DNA of 64,000 nt from positions 1 through 64,000 of the forward strand of contig DATLTS010000015.1 in NCBI GenBank assembly GCA_035533475.1, read 5' to 3'. How positions within the stretch are numbered: position 1 is the first letter of the stretch; the number at the start of each line of letters is the position of its first letter. Origin of the DNA: Mycobacteriales bacterium. Lineage in GTDB: Bacteria; Actinomycetota; Actinomycetes; DATLTS01. Both the position numbers and the translations under genes were made by a program. Positions 7,814 through 15,994 of this stretch are shown piece by piece. The notes beneath the pieces are model-generated. The model worked only from the letters and a program-made list of their open reading frames with translations. It was not told the origin of the DNA and made no database searches.

Positions 7814-8140
7814 GTGACCTACGTCATCGCCGAGCCCTGCGTCGATGTGCTCGACAAGGCCTGTATCGAGGAGTGCCCCGTCGACTGCATCTACGAGGGT
7901 GCTCGGATGCTGTACATCCACCCCGACGAATGTGTCGACTGCGGGGCTTGCGAACCGGTCTGCCCGGTTGAGGCGATCTTCTACGAGGATGACACGCCCG
8001 AGCAGTGGAAGGAGTACTACAAGGCGAACGTCGAGTTCTTCGAGGACCTCGGGTCGCCCGGTGGCGCGTCGAAGGTTGGCAAGATCGACCGGGATCATCC
8101 GATCGTGGCGGTGTTGCCCCCGCAGGGCGAGGGACACTGA
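7814..8140 (+). CDS. fdxA: 7Fe ferredoxin
   Basis: 108 residues from GTG 7814, with GAGGAGG at 7797-7803. It carries one 3Fe-4S and one 4Fe-4S cluster and transfers electrons at low potential. Ligands match the family: C9, C17 and C50 for the 3Fe centre, and C21, C40, C43 and C46 for the 4Fe centre (CVDCGACEPVCP). C25 is an extra cysteine. The long C-terminal tail (EQWKEYYKANVEFF) is typical of actinobacterial FdxA/FdxC. Its stop overlaps the likely start of dapC, the order also known from Rv1177-Rv1178. Confidence 0.95.
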   Translation: MTYVIAEPCVDVLDKACIEECPVDCIYEGARMLYIHPDECVDCGACEPVCPVEAIFYEDDTPEQWKEYYKANVEFFEDLGSPGGASKVGKIDRDHPIVAVLPPQGEGH

Positions 8141-9273
8141 CCGCACCGCCCCGTCCGGCCGACCCGGAGCGAGTCCGACTACCGGACTTCCCGTGGGATC
8201 GGCTCGCGCCGTACGCGGCCATCGCCGCCCGTCATCCCGGCGGGCTGGTCGACCTCTCGGTCGGCACCCCGGTCGATCCCACCCCCGACGTCGCCCGCCA
8301 GGCCCTCGCCGCGGCTTCGGAGGCACCCGGCTATCCGGCAACCGCCGGCTCGGTCGAGCTGCGCAGGGCCGCCGCCGGGTGGCTTCATCGACGGGCCGGG
8401 GCCCTTGTCCCGGCCGAGGCAGTGCTGCCGACGGTCGGATCCAAGGAGCTCGTAGCGGGCCTGCCGTCCCAACTCCGGGTGGCCGGGCGCCGGTCGGCCA
8501 CCACCGTCGTCTTCCCTCGGCTCGCCTATCCCACCTACGACATCGGTGCCCGAATGGCCGGCTTGCGTCCGCACGCAGCCGACGACGTGACCACGCTCGA
8601 CCCGGCCGACGTCGCGCTCGTCTGGCTGAACTCGCCAGCCAACCCGACCGGCGAGGTGCTGTCCGCGGAGCGGTTGCGGACGGTCGTGGACTGGGCCCGC
8701 GCCGGCGAGGTGATAGTCGCCTCCGACGAGTGCTATCTCGAATTTGGCTGGGATGCGGAACCGGTCTCCGTCCTCGCCGCCGAGGTCTGTTCCGGCTCGC
8801 TGGCGAATCTGCTGGCCGTTCACTCGCTGTCCAAGCGCTCCAATCTCGCCGGGTACCGGGCCGGATTCGTCGCCGGCGATCCCCGACTGATCGCCGGGCT
8901 GCTCGGCGTTCGCAAGCACCTGGGGTTCATGGTTCCGTCCCCGGTACAGGCCGCGATGGCCGCTGTCCTCGATGACGACGCGCACGTCGCGGACCAGCGT
9001 GCCCGCTACCGCGAGCGGCGGGCGAGGCTGCTCCCGGCGCTCGGCGCAGCCGGCTTCCAGATAGAACACTCCGCCGCCGGCCTCTACCTGTGGGCGAGCC
9101 GGGCGGAGGACTGCTGGCGCAGCGTCGCGCGCCTGGCCGAACAGGGGATCCTCGTCGCGCCCGGCGATTTCTACGGGCCCGACGGCGCCGAACACATCCG
9201 AGTGGCCCTCACCGCTACCGATGAACGGGTCGACGCTGCCGTCGAGCGGCTGCACCGGCTGGGCGGGGACTAG
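8137..9273 (+). CDS. dapC: Succinyldiaminopimelate transaminase (Rv1178 type)
   Basis: A fold-type I PLP aminotransferase of about 378 residues that would convert N-succinyl-L-2-amino-6-oxopimelate to succinyl-DAP in lysine and cell-wall synthesis. The PLP lysine is in HSLSKRSNLAGYR. NSPANPTGE and SDECYLEFGW are the usual substrate and cofactor motifs. The homology begins near RLPDFPWDRL. No ATG, GTG or TTG lies in frame close by; a CTG at 8137 overlaps the fdxA stop (CTGA), so initiation at CTG by translational coupling is the simplest reading. It is followed by dapD and dapE. Confidence 0.9.
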   Translation: MTAPPRPADPERVRLPDFPWDRLAPYAAIAARHPGGLVDLSVGTPVDPTPDVARQALAAASEAPGYPATAGSVELRRAAAGWLHRRAGALVPAEAVLPTVGSKELVAGLPSQLRVAGRRSATTVVFPRLAYPTYDIGARMAGLRPHAADDVTTLDPADVALVWLNSPANPTGEVLSAERLRTVVDWARAGEVIVASDECYLEFGWDAEPVSVLAAEVCSGSLANLLAVHSLSKRSNLAGYRAGFVAGDPRLIAGLLGVRKHLGFMVPSPVQAAMAAVLDDDAHVADQRARYRERRARLLPALGAAGFQIEHSAAGLYLWASRAEDCWRSVARLAEQGILVAPGDFYGPDGAEHIRVALTATDERVDAAVERLHRLGGD

Positions 9274-9282
9274 GGTTCCGCG

Positions 9283-10110
9283 ATGACCAGATCCGAGCTC
9301 GACCCCGCAGTCGACGAGCTGTGGGAGCGGCAAGAAGAGCTAGGCGCCGACGTCCGCGAGGCGATCGACACCGTGACGGCGGCCCTGGACGACCTCGACG
9401 AAGGCCGGGCGCGGGTGGCCTGGGTGGATCCGCGGACCGACCAGGTCGTCGTGGACGAGCGGGCCAAACGGGCCATCCTGCTGGCGTTCCGTATCCTGCC
9501 GATGACCGAGTCGGTGGCCGGTGGCTTCCGGTACCAGGACCGGATACCGCTGAAGACCCGCCTGGCCGGGGTGCGGGTGGTCCCGGGTGCGATCGTCCGC
9601 TGGGGTGCCTACCTCGCCCCGGGTGTGGTGCTCATGCCGTCCTACGTCAACGTGGGGGGCTACGTAGACGAGGAGACGATGGTCGACACCTGGGCCACCG
9701 TCGGCTCCTGCGCACAGATCGGGAAGCGGGTGCACCTTTCCGGCGGGGTGGGGATCGGGGGCGTGCTCGAGCCGCCGAACGCGATCCCCGTGGTAATCGA
9801 GGACGACGCCATGATCGGGAGCCGCGCGATGATCACCGACGGCGCCCGGGTAGGCCCTGGCGCCGTCGTGGCGGCTGGGGTGATTCTCAACCCGTCGATC
9901 CCGGTCATCGATGCCGAGACCGGAACCGAGATCTCCCGCGGGTACGTCCCGCCGTGGTCGGTGGCGGTCAGCGCTTCCCGGATGCGTGAGTTTGCCGGCG
10001 GCACCTTCGGATTGCCGTGCGTGCTCGTGATCAAGCGGCTCGAGGAAGGCCAGCGGCACAGCAAGGCGCAGCTCAACCAGGTGCTGCGGGAGCACGGAAT
10101 CGCGACCTGA
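9283..10110 (+). CDS. dapD: Tetrahydrodipicolinate N-succinyltransferase, proteobacterial-type
   Basis: 275 residues. It transfers succinyl from succinyl-CoA to tetrahydrodipicolinate, the step before DapC. The left-handed beta-helix hexapeptide repeats are clear, with the strongly conserved MPSYVNVGGYVDEETMVD and WATVGSCAQIGK blocks and VGIGGVLEPP. These match the E. coli-type enzyme in length and sequence rather than the longer (about 320-residue) DapD usual in actinobacteria such as Rv1201c. It lies 9 nt after dapC and 2 nt before dapE, so probably one transcript. Confidence 0.93.
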   Translation: MTRSELDPAVDELWERQEELGADVREAIDTVTAALDDLDEGRARVAWVDPRTDQVVVDERAKRAILLAFRILPMTESVAGGFRYQDRIPLKTRLAGVRVVPGAIVRWGAYLAPGVVLMPSYVNVGGYVDEETMVDTWATVGSCAQIGKRVHLSGGVGIGGVLEPPNAIPVVIEDDAMIGSRAMITDGARVGPGAVVAAGVILNPSIPVIDAETGTEISRGYVPPWSVAVSASRMREFAGGTFGLPCVLVIKRLEEGQRHSKAQLNQVLREHGIAT

Positions 10111-10112
10111 GC

Positions 10113-11186
10113 ATGTCGACCTCGAAGCTCATGCTCAACGCGCCGGGCGACGCCCTGACCGCGGCGCTCGTGGACATGCCGTCGCCCAGCGGCTCGGAAG
10201 GCCGCCTCGCCGACGCGATCGAACACGCGCTCCGACAGGTCGAGCACCTGAGCGTCGACCGGGACGGTGACGCCGTCGTCGCGCGCACCACGCTGAACCG
10301 GACGGAGCGGATCATCCTGGCCGGCCATCTCGACACGGTGCCGCCTGCGGACAACCTGCCGGCGCGCCGGGACGGCGATCGGCTCTACGGCTGCGGGAGC
10401 TCGGACATGAAAGCCGGGATCGCGGTCATGCTCAGGCTCGCGGCGGCCGTGAGCGAACCGGTCCGTGACGTGACCTACCTCTTCTACGACAACGAGGAGA
10501 CCGACGCCGCGCGGAACGGCCTCGGCCGGCTCGGGCGCACCCACCGGGAGTGGTTGGCCGCGGACCTCGCGCTGCTCATGGAGCCGACCGCGAACCGGGT
10601 CGAGGCAGGTTGCCAGGGCACCCTGCGGGTCCTGGTCGTCGTGCCCGGGCGCCGCGCACACAGCGCGCGGAACTGGCTCGGCGACAACGCGATCCACAAC
10701 GCCGGCCAGGTCCTCGAACGGCTGGCCGGATATCAGGCGCGGCAGGTGGTGATCGACGGATGCACCTACCGGGAGGGGCTGTCCGCGGTCCGCATCGAAG
10801 GCGGAGTTTCCGGCAATGTGGTGCCGGACCGCTGCACGGTGATGGTGAACTACCGGTTCGCACCGGACCGGGACGAGGCCGCCGCGCTCGCGCATGTCCA
10901 GCAGGTGCTCGCCCCGTTCGAGTGCGTGCTCACCGACTCGGCGCCCGGGGCGCTCCCCGGGCTTTCGGCCCCGGCGGCGAGCGAATTCGTCCGAACCGTA
11001 GGGGACGAGGCGGTGGCCAAGCTCGGCTGGACCGACGTCGCCCGGTTCACGACGCTCGGCGTTCCGGCACTCAACTACGGGCCAGGCGACCCCAACGTGG
11101 CGCATACTCGGGACGAATACGTGGACACGTTCCGAATCGGCGAGTGCGAGCGGATCCTGCGCGGCTACCTTTCCAGCCGCGGGTAG
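10113..11186 (+). CDS. dapE: Succinyl-diaminopimelate desuccinylase
   Basis: 357 residues. A binuclear zinc M20 peptidase-family amidohydrolase that releases LL-DAP from succinyl-DAP. Metal and catalytic residues appear in GHLDTVPPADN, GSSDMKAGIAV and DNEETDAARNG, and the C-terminal histidine is in GDPNVAHTRDEYV. The middle lid domain (HSARNWLGDNAIHN) mediates dimerisation in the family. ATG 10113 follows the dapD stop closely, completing a fdxA-dapC-dapD-dapE unit. Confidence 0.93.
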   Translation: MSTSKLMLNAPGDALTAALVDMPSPSGSEGRLADAIEHALRQVEHLSVDRDGDAVVARTTLNRTERIILAGHLDTVPPADNLPARRDGDRLYGCGSSDMKAGIAVMLRLAAAVSEPVRDVTYLFYDNEETDAARNGLGRLGRTHREWLAADLALLMEPTANRVEAGCQGTLRVLVVVPGRRAHSARNWLGDNAIHNAGQVLERLAGYQARQVVIDGCTYREGLSAVRIEGGVSGNVVPDRCTVMVNYRFAPDRDEAAALAHVQQVLAPFECVLTDSAPGALPGLSAPAASEFVRTVGDEAVAKLGWTDVARFTTLGVPALNYGPGDPNVAHTRDEYVDTFRIGECERILRGYLSSRG

Positions 11187-11196
11187 CGTCGCCCGC

Positions 11197-12108
11197 ATGA
11201 GCGCGCAGCGCCCGACCCAGCCGGGCGACCCGGACGCGGTTCCCGCCGGGCGGCAGGTCGAGGGTCAGGCGTCCCGCGAGGCGGCGGCGACCGCATCGAG
11301 CGCAGCCCGCGCGAGCGATCCGGCCGACAGCGCCGAACCGCCGGAAAAGCATCGCGGGCCGATCGTCTTCCGGCGCGGTCAGGTGCAGACGACGACGACC
11401 GATCAACGGCTGCTCGACACCCGTGGCCGCTCGGACTGGGTGCACACCGACCCGTGGCGGGTGTTGCGGATTCAGTCGGAATTCGTGGAGGGGTTCGGGC
11501 TGCTCGCCGAACTGCCGCGGGCCGTGAGCGTCTTCGGCTCCGCCCGTACCGAGCGGGGCGCCCCGGAGTACGTCGCCGGGGAAGCACTCGGCGGGGCGCT
11601 CGCCCGGGCCGGCTACGGGGTGATCACCGGCGGCGGCCCGGGCATCATGGAGGCTCTGAACAAGGGCGCCAGCGAGGCCGGGGGGGTATCCGTCGGCCTC
11701 GGCATAGAGCTGCCGTTCGAGCAGCGGCTGAACGCCTGGGTGGACATCGGACTGCACTTCCGGTACTTCTTCGCCCGCAAGACGATGTTCGTCAAGTACG
11801 CGCAGGCGTTCGTCGTTCTCCCCGGCGGATTCGGAACGTTGGACGAGCTGTTCGAGTCGCTGACGCTCGTCCAGACCGGCAAGGTCACCTCGTTCCCCGT
11901 AATCCTCTACGGCTCCGCCTACTGGCAAGGACTGCTCGACTGGCTGCGATCGACGGTCGCCGGGTCCGGGCGGATCGCCGGTCCCGACCTTGACCTGGTG
12001 CGGGTAACCGACGACGTCGACGAGGCAGTCGCGATCATCGCGGCCAGCGAGGCGGAGCGGCGGGACGACCGCCGCCAGGGGAACGAAGCCGGGGCTCCCT
12101 CGGCCTGA
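11197..12108 (+). CDS. LOG-family protein (TIGR00730), long form
   Basis: 303 residues with a disordered Ala/Glu-rich N-terminus of about 60. The Rossmann-like lysine-decarboxylase/LOG fold follows, with the nucleotide-binding GGGPGIMEALNKG and PGGFGTLDELFE signatures. LOG proteins are phosphoribohydrolases acting on nucleoside 5'-monophosphates such as cytokinin nucleotides; the true bacterial substrate is often unclear. It starts 10 nt after dapE. Its stop overlaps the next LOG gene (TGATG), so the pair is co-translated. Confidence 0.85.
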   Translation: MSAQRPTQPGDPDAVPAGRQVEGQASREAAATASSAARASDPADSAEPPEKHRGPIVFRRGQVQTTTTDQRLLDTRGRSDWVHTDPWRVLRIQSEFVEGFGLLAELPRAVSVFGSARTERGAPEYVAGEALGGALARAGYGVITGGGPGIMEALNKGASEAGGVSVGLGIELPFEQRLNAWVDIGLHFRYFFARKTMFVKYAQAFVVLPGGFGTLDELFESLTLVQTGKVTSFPVILYGSAYWQGLLDWLRSTVAGSGRIAGPDLDLVRVTDDVDEAVAIIAASEAERRDDRRQGNEAGAPSA

Positions 12109-12698
12109 TGCCGGCCATCTGCGTGTTCTGCGCCTCCAGTGACCTCGTCGCGGACCGGTACGTCGCATTGGCGACGGAGGTCGGCCAGGAGCTGGCGCGG
12201 CGGGGTCATTCCCTGGTCAGCGGGGGCGGCAGCGTGTCGTGCATGGGTGCGGTGGCTCGGGCCGCGCGGGCGGGGGGTGCCCGGACCGTCGGGGTGATCC
12301 CGCGCGCACTGCTCAACCTCGAGGTGGCCGACACGGACTGCGACGAGCTGGTGGTCGCCGACGACATGCGCCACCGCAAGGGGGAGATGGACCGCCGAGC
12401 CGACGCCTTCCTCGCGTTGCCCGGGGGCCTCGGCACCCTCGAGGAACTCCTCGAGGTGTGGGTGGCCCGGACCCTCGACATGCATGACAAGCCGATCGTG
12501 GTCCTCGACCCGGACGGCGTCTTCGAGCCGCTCCGGGCTCAGGTCGACCGCCTGCTGGCTGGCGGGTTCGTCCGCGCACGGAGCCTGGACGCCGTCCGAT
12601 GGACGGACAGCGTCCAGGCCGCGTTCGACGCGCTGGGCGCGCCCCCCGAGTTGCCGGGTCCGCCGAGCTCGGCGGAGGTACTCGAAGCCGAGCCGTGA
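12108..12698 (+). CDS. LOG-family phosphoribohydrolase, short form (Rv1205 type)
   Basis: 196 residues with ICVFCASSD at the N-terminus, SGGGSVSCMGAVA and LPGGLGTLEELLEVW, the catalytic PGGxGTxxE motif. Rv1205, its likely counterpart, releases free cytokinin-type bases from nucleotides. The ATG overlaps the preceding stop. Two consecutive LOG paralogues of different length suggest different substrates or a hetero-oligomer. Confidence 0.88.
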   Translation: MPAICVFCASSDLVADRYVALATEVGQELARRGHSLVSGGGSVSCMGAVARAARAGGARTVGVIPRALLNLEVADTDCDELVVADDMRHRKGEMDRRADAFLALPGGLGTLEELLEVWVARTLDMHDKPIVVLDPDGVFEPLRAQVDRLLAGGFVRARSLDAVRWTDSVQAAFDALGAPPELPGPPSSAEVLEAEP

Positions 12699-12711
12699 GC
12701 CGGGCGGTCGG

Positions 12712-13227
12712 TCAGGCGCCGGTGGCGCCCGATCCGGTGGCGCCCGACCCGGTGGCTGTCGGCGGCCCGGCGTCGACAATCCGCATGGCGAGGAAGCCGC
12801 CGTTGGACTGTTCGACGGCGAACACGAGGACCCGATCGCCGGTGGCCACAGAGCTCAGCGGTACCGCCTTGCCGTGCTCCCGGATCTTGGTGGTCGCGGT
12901 CACGGCGTAGGTGGCCGCGTGCCCGTCGGCGCTGGTCACGCTGATCGACTCCGTGCCGGTTGTCACGGTTGCGCTCACCTTGCCGCGCTGGACATCGACG
13001 GTGGCGAAGCCGCCCTTGCGGCGAACGACGAACTGACCCCACACGGTGCGGCCGGCCAGGCCGCGCAGCCCGGCTGCGGACCGGCCGGGGTGCGGGCGGG
13101 GGGATGGCGCGGACGGGGAAGTCCCACCGGCTGACCCGGCGTAGGCGATCCCCCCCGCGAGCCCGGCGCCGAGGACGGCGACCGCAGCCCACGCCCCGGC
13201 CTTGGCCAATCCATGAACTCTGGACAT
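12712..13227 (-). CDS. Secreted or membrane-anchored protein with a DUF5666-like domain
   Basis: 171 residues. An N-terminal hydrophobic helix (AWAAVAVLGAGLAGGIAYAG) acts as signal or anchor. A Ser/Pro/His linker follows, then a small beta domain of the pattern VSATVTTGTESISV...GHAATYAVTATTKIREHGK...GDRVLVFAV, which resembles DUF5666 repeats of exported actinobacterial proteins. The C-terminal tail repeats GATGS. AAAGGA lies about 7 nt before ATG. It is downstream of folP2 on the same strand, with a 109-nt gap. The function is unknown. Confidence 0.7.
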   Translation of the reverse strand: MSRVHGLAKAGAWAAVAVLGAGLAGGIAYAGSAGGTSPSAPSPRPHPGRSAAGLRGLAGRTVWGQFVVRRKGGFATVDVQRGKVSATVTTGTESISVTSADGHAATYAVTATTKIREHGKAVPLSSVATGDRVLVFAVEQSNGGFLAMRIVDAGPPTATGSGATGSGATGA

Positions 13228-13336
13228 CGGAGGATCCTTTCTCGAAACATTCCCGGGCCGACCGGCCCGTCGGAAATGACTGTCGCCGACCCTCGTGGTG
13301 TCCCGGTTGTCGCAAGGTTCGGGCCAGGTAAATCCG

Positions 13337-14200
13337 CTATGCGAGACCGCGCCTGGTCACCGCCGGGGGCCGGTCGCCGCGCACGCTTGCGACCATGTCG
13401 AGGGTCTCCCGGGTCTCCCGGACGTTGTGCGCCCGGAAGACCCGAGCCCCGAGCCAGGCGCACAGGGCGGTCACGGCGAGGGTTCCGGTGAGTCGTTCAG
13501 GCACCGGAAGGTCGAGGGTTTCGCCGACGAAATCCTTGTTCGACACCGAGACGAGGACGGGCCAGCCGCCCGCCACCAACTCGTCGAGGCGGCGGGTCGC
13601 CTCGAGGGAGTGCCAGGTGTTCTTGCCGAAGTCGTGCCCCGGGTCGACAAGGATCCCGTCGGCACGTACCCCTGCATGGATCGCGGCGGTCGCCAGCCGG
13701 CCGGTGACCGCCACGATGTCGGCCATCACATCCGGATAGGCCACCCGGTGCGGGCGGGTCCGCGGGGGCAGGCCGCCGGCGTGGGTGCAGACCAGGCCGA
13801 GACCCGACCGGGCGGCGACGATGGCTAGGTCCGGGTCGAATCCCCCCCAGGCGTCGTTGATGAGGTCGGCCCCCGCCGCCGCGGCGGCCTCGGCGACGGG
13901 AGCTCGCCAGGTGTCCACGCTGATCGGCAGCGCCGGATGGCTCAGCCGGACCGCGCCAACCAGATCGACGACCCGGTTCACCTCCTCCTCGACGTCGACC
14001 GCGTCGCCGGGGCCGGCCTTGACCCCGCCGATGTCCACGAGATCCGCGCCTTCGGCCACCGCCCGCTCCACGGCGGCCAGTGCCGCGTCCAGCGCGTAGG
14101 TAGCCCCCCGGTCGTAGAACGAGTCGGGAGTGCGGTTGATGACGGCCATGACGAGTAAGGCCCGGTCGTCGAAGACCCGGCCACCGAGACGCAACGCCAT
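13337..14200 (-). CDS. folP2: Dihydropteroate synthase-like protein (FolP2 type)
   Basis: 287 residues with a pterin-binding TIM barrel. Motifs: VMAVINRTPDSFYDRG at the N-terminus, GADLVDIGGVKAGPG, DTWRAPVAEAA, the pterin-loop NDAWGG, DPGHDFGKNTWHS and VSVSNKDFVGETL. The start ATG 14200 has GGAGGG just upstream. FolP makes dihydropteroate for folate, but the FolP2 paralogue of mycobacteria (Rv1207) has been reported to lack that activity, so the substrate should be left open. gpgS, the usual neighbour in mycobacteria, is absent. Confidence 0.88.
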   Translation of the reverse strand: MALRLGGRVFDDRALLVMAVINRTPDSFYDRGATYALDAALAAVERAVAEGADLVDIGGVKAGPGDAVDVEEEVNRVVDLVGAVRLSHPALPISVDTWRAPVAEAAAAAGADLINDAWGGFDPDLAIVAARSGLGLVCTHAGGLPPRTRPHRVAYPDVMADIVAVTGRLATAAIHAGVRADGILVDPGHDFGKNTWHSLEATRRLDELVAGGWPVLVSVSNKDFVGETLDLPVPERLTGTLAVTALCAWLGARVFRAHNVRETRETLDMVASVRGDRPPAVTRRGLA

Positions 14201-14251
14201 GACCCTCCAACCGCTCACCGGTCCGCCCAGCGTGACACCATCACCCGGTCG

Positions 14252-14632
14252 ATGTCGCAGGGAGACCCGGTGGTCCTCGCTCTCGAAGTCCTTGTCGCGG
14301 TCGCGTTGATCGCCGCGACCGCGGTACTCGCCGCCGGTCGCGGTGAAGCGATGTCCCAGCCGGAGCCCGACCGGCCGGACACGGGCCTGCCCGAAGGTCG
14401 CCCGCTGCGCTCCGACGAGGTCGGCCGGCTGCGATTCCCGATCGCTGTGCGCGGCTACCGGATGGAGGACGTCGACCGTGCGCTGGACGCGGTCGCGGCA
14501 ACGCTGGCGCGGTTCGAAGCCGAACGGGCGCGGCCGGCATGGCTCAACTCGGGGGCCGACCAGCCCCCGGCCGATCCGGCGTCGACCGGCCCCAGCTCGG
14601 CGCTCGGTGGGACGCCCGAGCCAACGGCCTGA
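14252..14632 (+). CDS. Membrane-anchored DivIVA-like domain protein
   Basis: 126 residues. An N-terminal transmembrane helix (VVLALEVLVAVALIAATAVL) is followed by a short DivIVA/Wag31-type segment, RLRFPIAVRGYRMEDVDRALD, and a Pro-rich tail. The RGYRMxxVD motif is the crossed-helix segment that senses curved membrane in DivIVA. It is the counterpart of Rv1209, found between folP2 and tag in relatives. A role at the cell pole or septum is inferred. Confidence 0.75.
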   Translation: MSQGDPVVLALEVLVAVALIAATAVLAAGRGEAMSQPEPDRPDTGLPEGRPLRSDEVGRLRFPIAVRGYRMEDVDRALDAVAATLARFEAERARPAWLNSGADQPPADPASTGPSSALGGTPEPTA

Positions 14633-14636
14633 ACGG

Positions 14637-15209
14637 GTGGGCGGCCTGGTAACCGGGTCTGACGGCCACCGACGGTGCGCCTGGTCGGTCGGCGCGCCCG
14701 AGTACATGGCCTACCACGACGACGAGTGGGGGCGTCCGGTGCGCACCGATGATCCGATCTTCGAGCGGCTCACCCTGGAGGCCTTCCAGTCCGGGCTGTC
14801 CTGGCTGATCGTGTTACGCAAGCGGCCAGCGTTCCGGGCGGCGTTCAACGGGTTCTCCATCGCGAAGGTGGCGACGTTCACGCCCGGTGACGTCGACCGG
14901 TTGCTGCTGGACCCCGGGATCATCCGCAACCGGGCGAAGATCGAGGCGGCGGTGGCCAACGCCCGTGCCGCAGGGGAACTGCCGGGCGGGCTGGCCAACC
15001 ACCTCTGGGCGTTCGCCCCGGGGCGCCCGAGGCGGGCGCCCCGCAGCGGGGCGGAGGTTCCCGCGACCTCAGCCGCCTCGACGGCGATGGCTCGGGACCT
15101 GCGCACCCGCGGTTTCCGGTTCGTCGGACCGACCACCGCCTACGCCCTGATGCAGGCCACCGGGATGGTCAACGACCATCTGGTTGGCTGCTGGCGCCGA
15201 CGTGGCTAG
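14637..15209 (+). CDS. tag: DNA-3-methyladenine glycosylase I
   Basis: 190 residues from GTG 14637. It excises 3-methyladenine from alkylated DNA (base excision repair). The family's zinc ligands are present: C14 (RRCAW), H27 (YHDDEWG), H181 and C185 (NDHLVGC). LEAFQSGLSWLIVLRKR is the substrate-pocket signature. It starts 4 nt after the DivIVA-like gene, as in Rv1209-Rv1210. Its last 4 nt overlap the convergent enoyl-CoA hydratase stop. Confidence 0.92.
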   Translation: MGGLVTGSDGHRRCAWSVGAPEYMAYHDDEWGRPVRTDDPIFERLTLEAFQSGLSWLIVLRKRPAFRAAFNGFSIAKVATFTPGDVDRLLLDPGIIRNRAKIEAAVANARAAGELPGGLANHLWAFAPGRPRRAPRSGAEVPATSAASTAMARDLRTRGFRFVGPTTAYALMQATGMVNDHLVGCWRRRG

Positions 15210-15994
15210 CGGCCGACGAAGGTCACCGGTGTTTTCTCGAGAAACGCCAGGGTCGATGCCCGGTGGTCCTCGGTCATGCCGCACATGGCCTGAAGATCGG
15301 CCTCGCGTTCGAGGGACTCGGCCAGTGAATGGTCGGCGGCGAAAGCCAGTGCATCCTTGATCGCCCCGTAGGCCACGGTCGGACCGGCCGCGAGCAAACT
15401 CGCGAGCAGATGGCTCCGCTCGGCGAGCGCCGCGCGCGGAACGATCTCGTTGACCAGACCCAGCTCGAGTGCCCGGGCCGCCCCGACTGGTTCGGCAAGC
15501 ATGAGCAGCTCGGTGGCGGCAGCCCGGCCGACGAGTCGAGGCAGCGTCCAGGTGGCGCCGGAGTCACCGCCCAGCCCGACCTTGGCAAAGGCCATGAGGA
15601 ATCCAGCGGTTTCCGCCGCGATTCGGAAGTCGCAGGCGAGCGCCAGCGCGGCACCGGCCCCGGCCGCCATCCCGTTCACCGCGGCGACGACCGGTTTCGG
15701 CATGGCGGTGAGTCCGAGGATGATCGGGTTGTAGTGCGCCCGCACCGTGTCCAGGGTGCTGCCGCCGCCGTCGCGCAGGGTGTCGGCGTGCTCGCGGAGG
15801 TCCTGTCCCGCGCAGAAGCCCCGCCCCGCCCCGGTCAGGACGAGCGCCCGGACCTCGCCGTCGTCCCGAGACCGCCCGATCGCGTCGATCAGCTGCTCCT
15901 TCATGCCTACGCTCAAGGCGTTCATCGCGTCCGGCCGGTTCAACGTGATCGTCGCCACCCCGCCGGACAGCTCGAAAAGGACTTCGTCACTCAC
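15206..15994 (-). CDS. Enoyl-CoA hydratase/isomerase family protein
   Basis: 262 residues with a crotonase fold. The oxyanion-hole segments GRGFCAGQDLRE and NGMAAGAGAALALACDF are present, with an acidic residue in the KVGLGGDSG loop. The sequence resembles PaaG-type hydratase-isomerases. GTG 15994 has GGAGG 6 nt upstream. It overlaps the PaaX-like gene by 8 nt on the same strand, so the regulator and enzyme are cotranscribed. This suggests phenylacetyl-CoA or another aromatic/acyl-CoA as substrate, but no other paa genes are in the window. Confidence 0.88.
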   Translation of the reverse strand: MSDEVLFELSGGVATITLNRPDAMNALSVGMKEQLIDAIGRSRDDGEVRALVLTGAGRGFCAGQDLREHADTLRDGGGSTLDTVRAHYNPIILGLTAMPKPVVAAVNGMAAGAGAALALACDFRIAAETAGFLMAFAKVGLGGDSGATWTLPRLVGRAAATELLMLAEPVGAARALELGLVNEIVPRAALAERSHLLASLLAAGPTVAYGAIKDALAFAADHSLAESLEREADLQAMCGMTEDHRASTLAFLEKTPVTFVGR

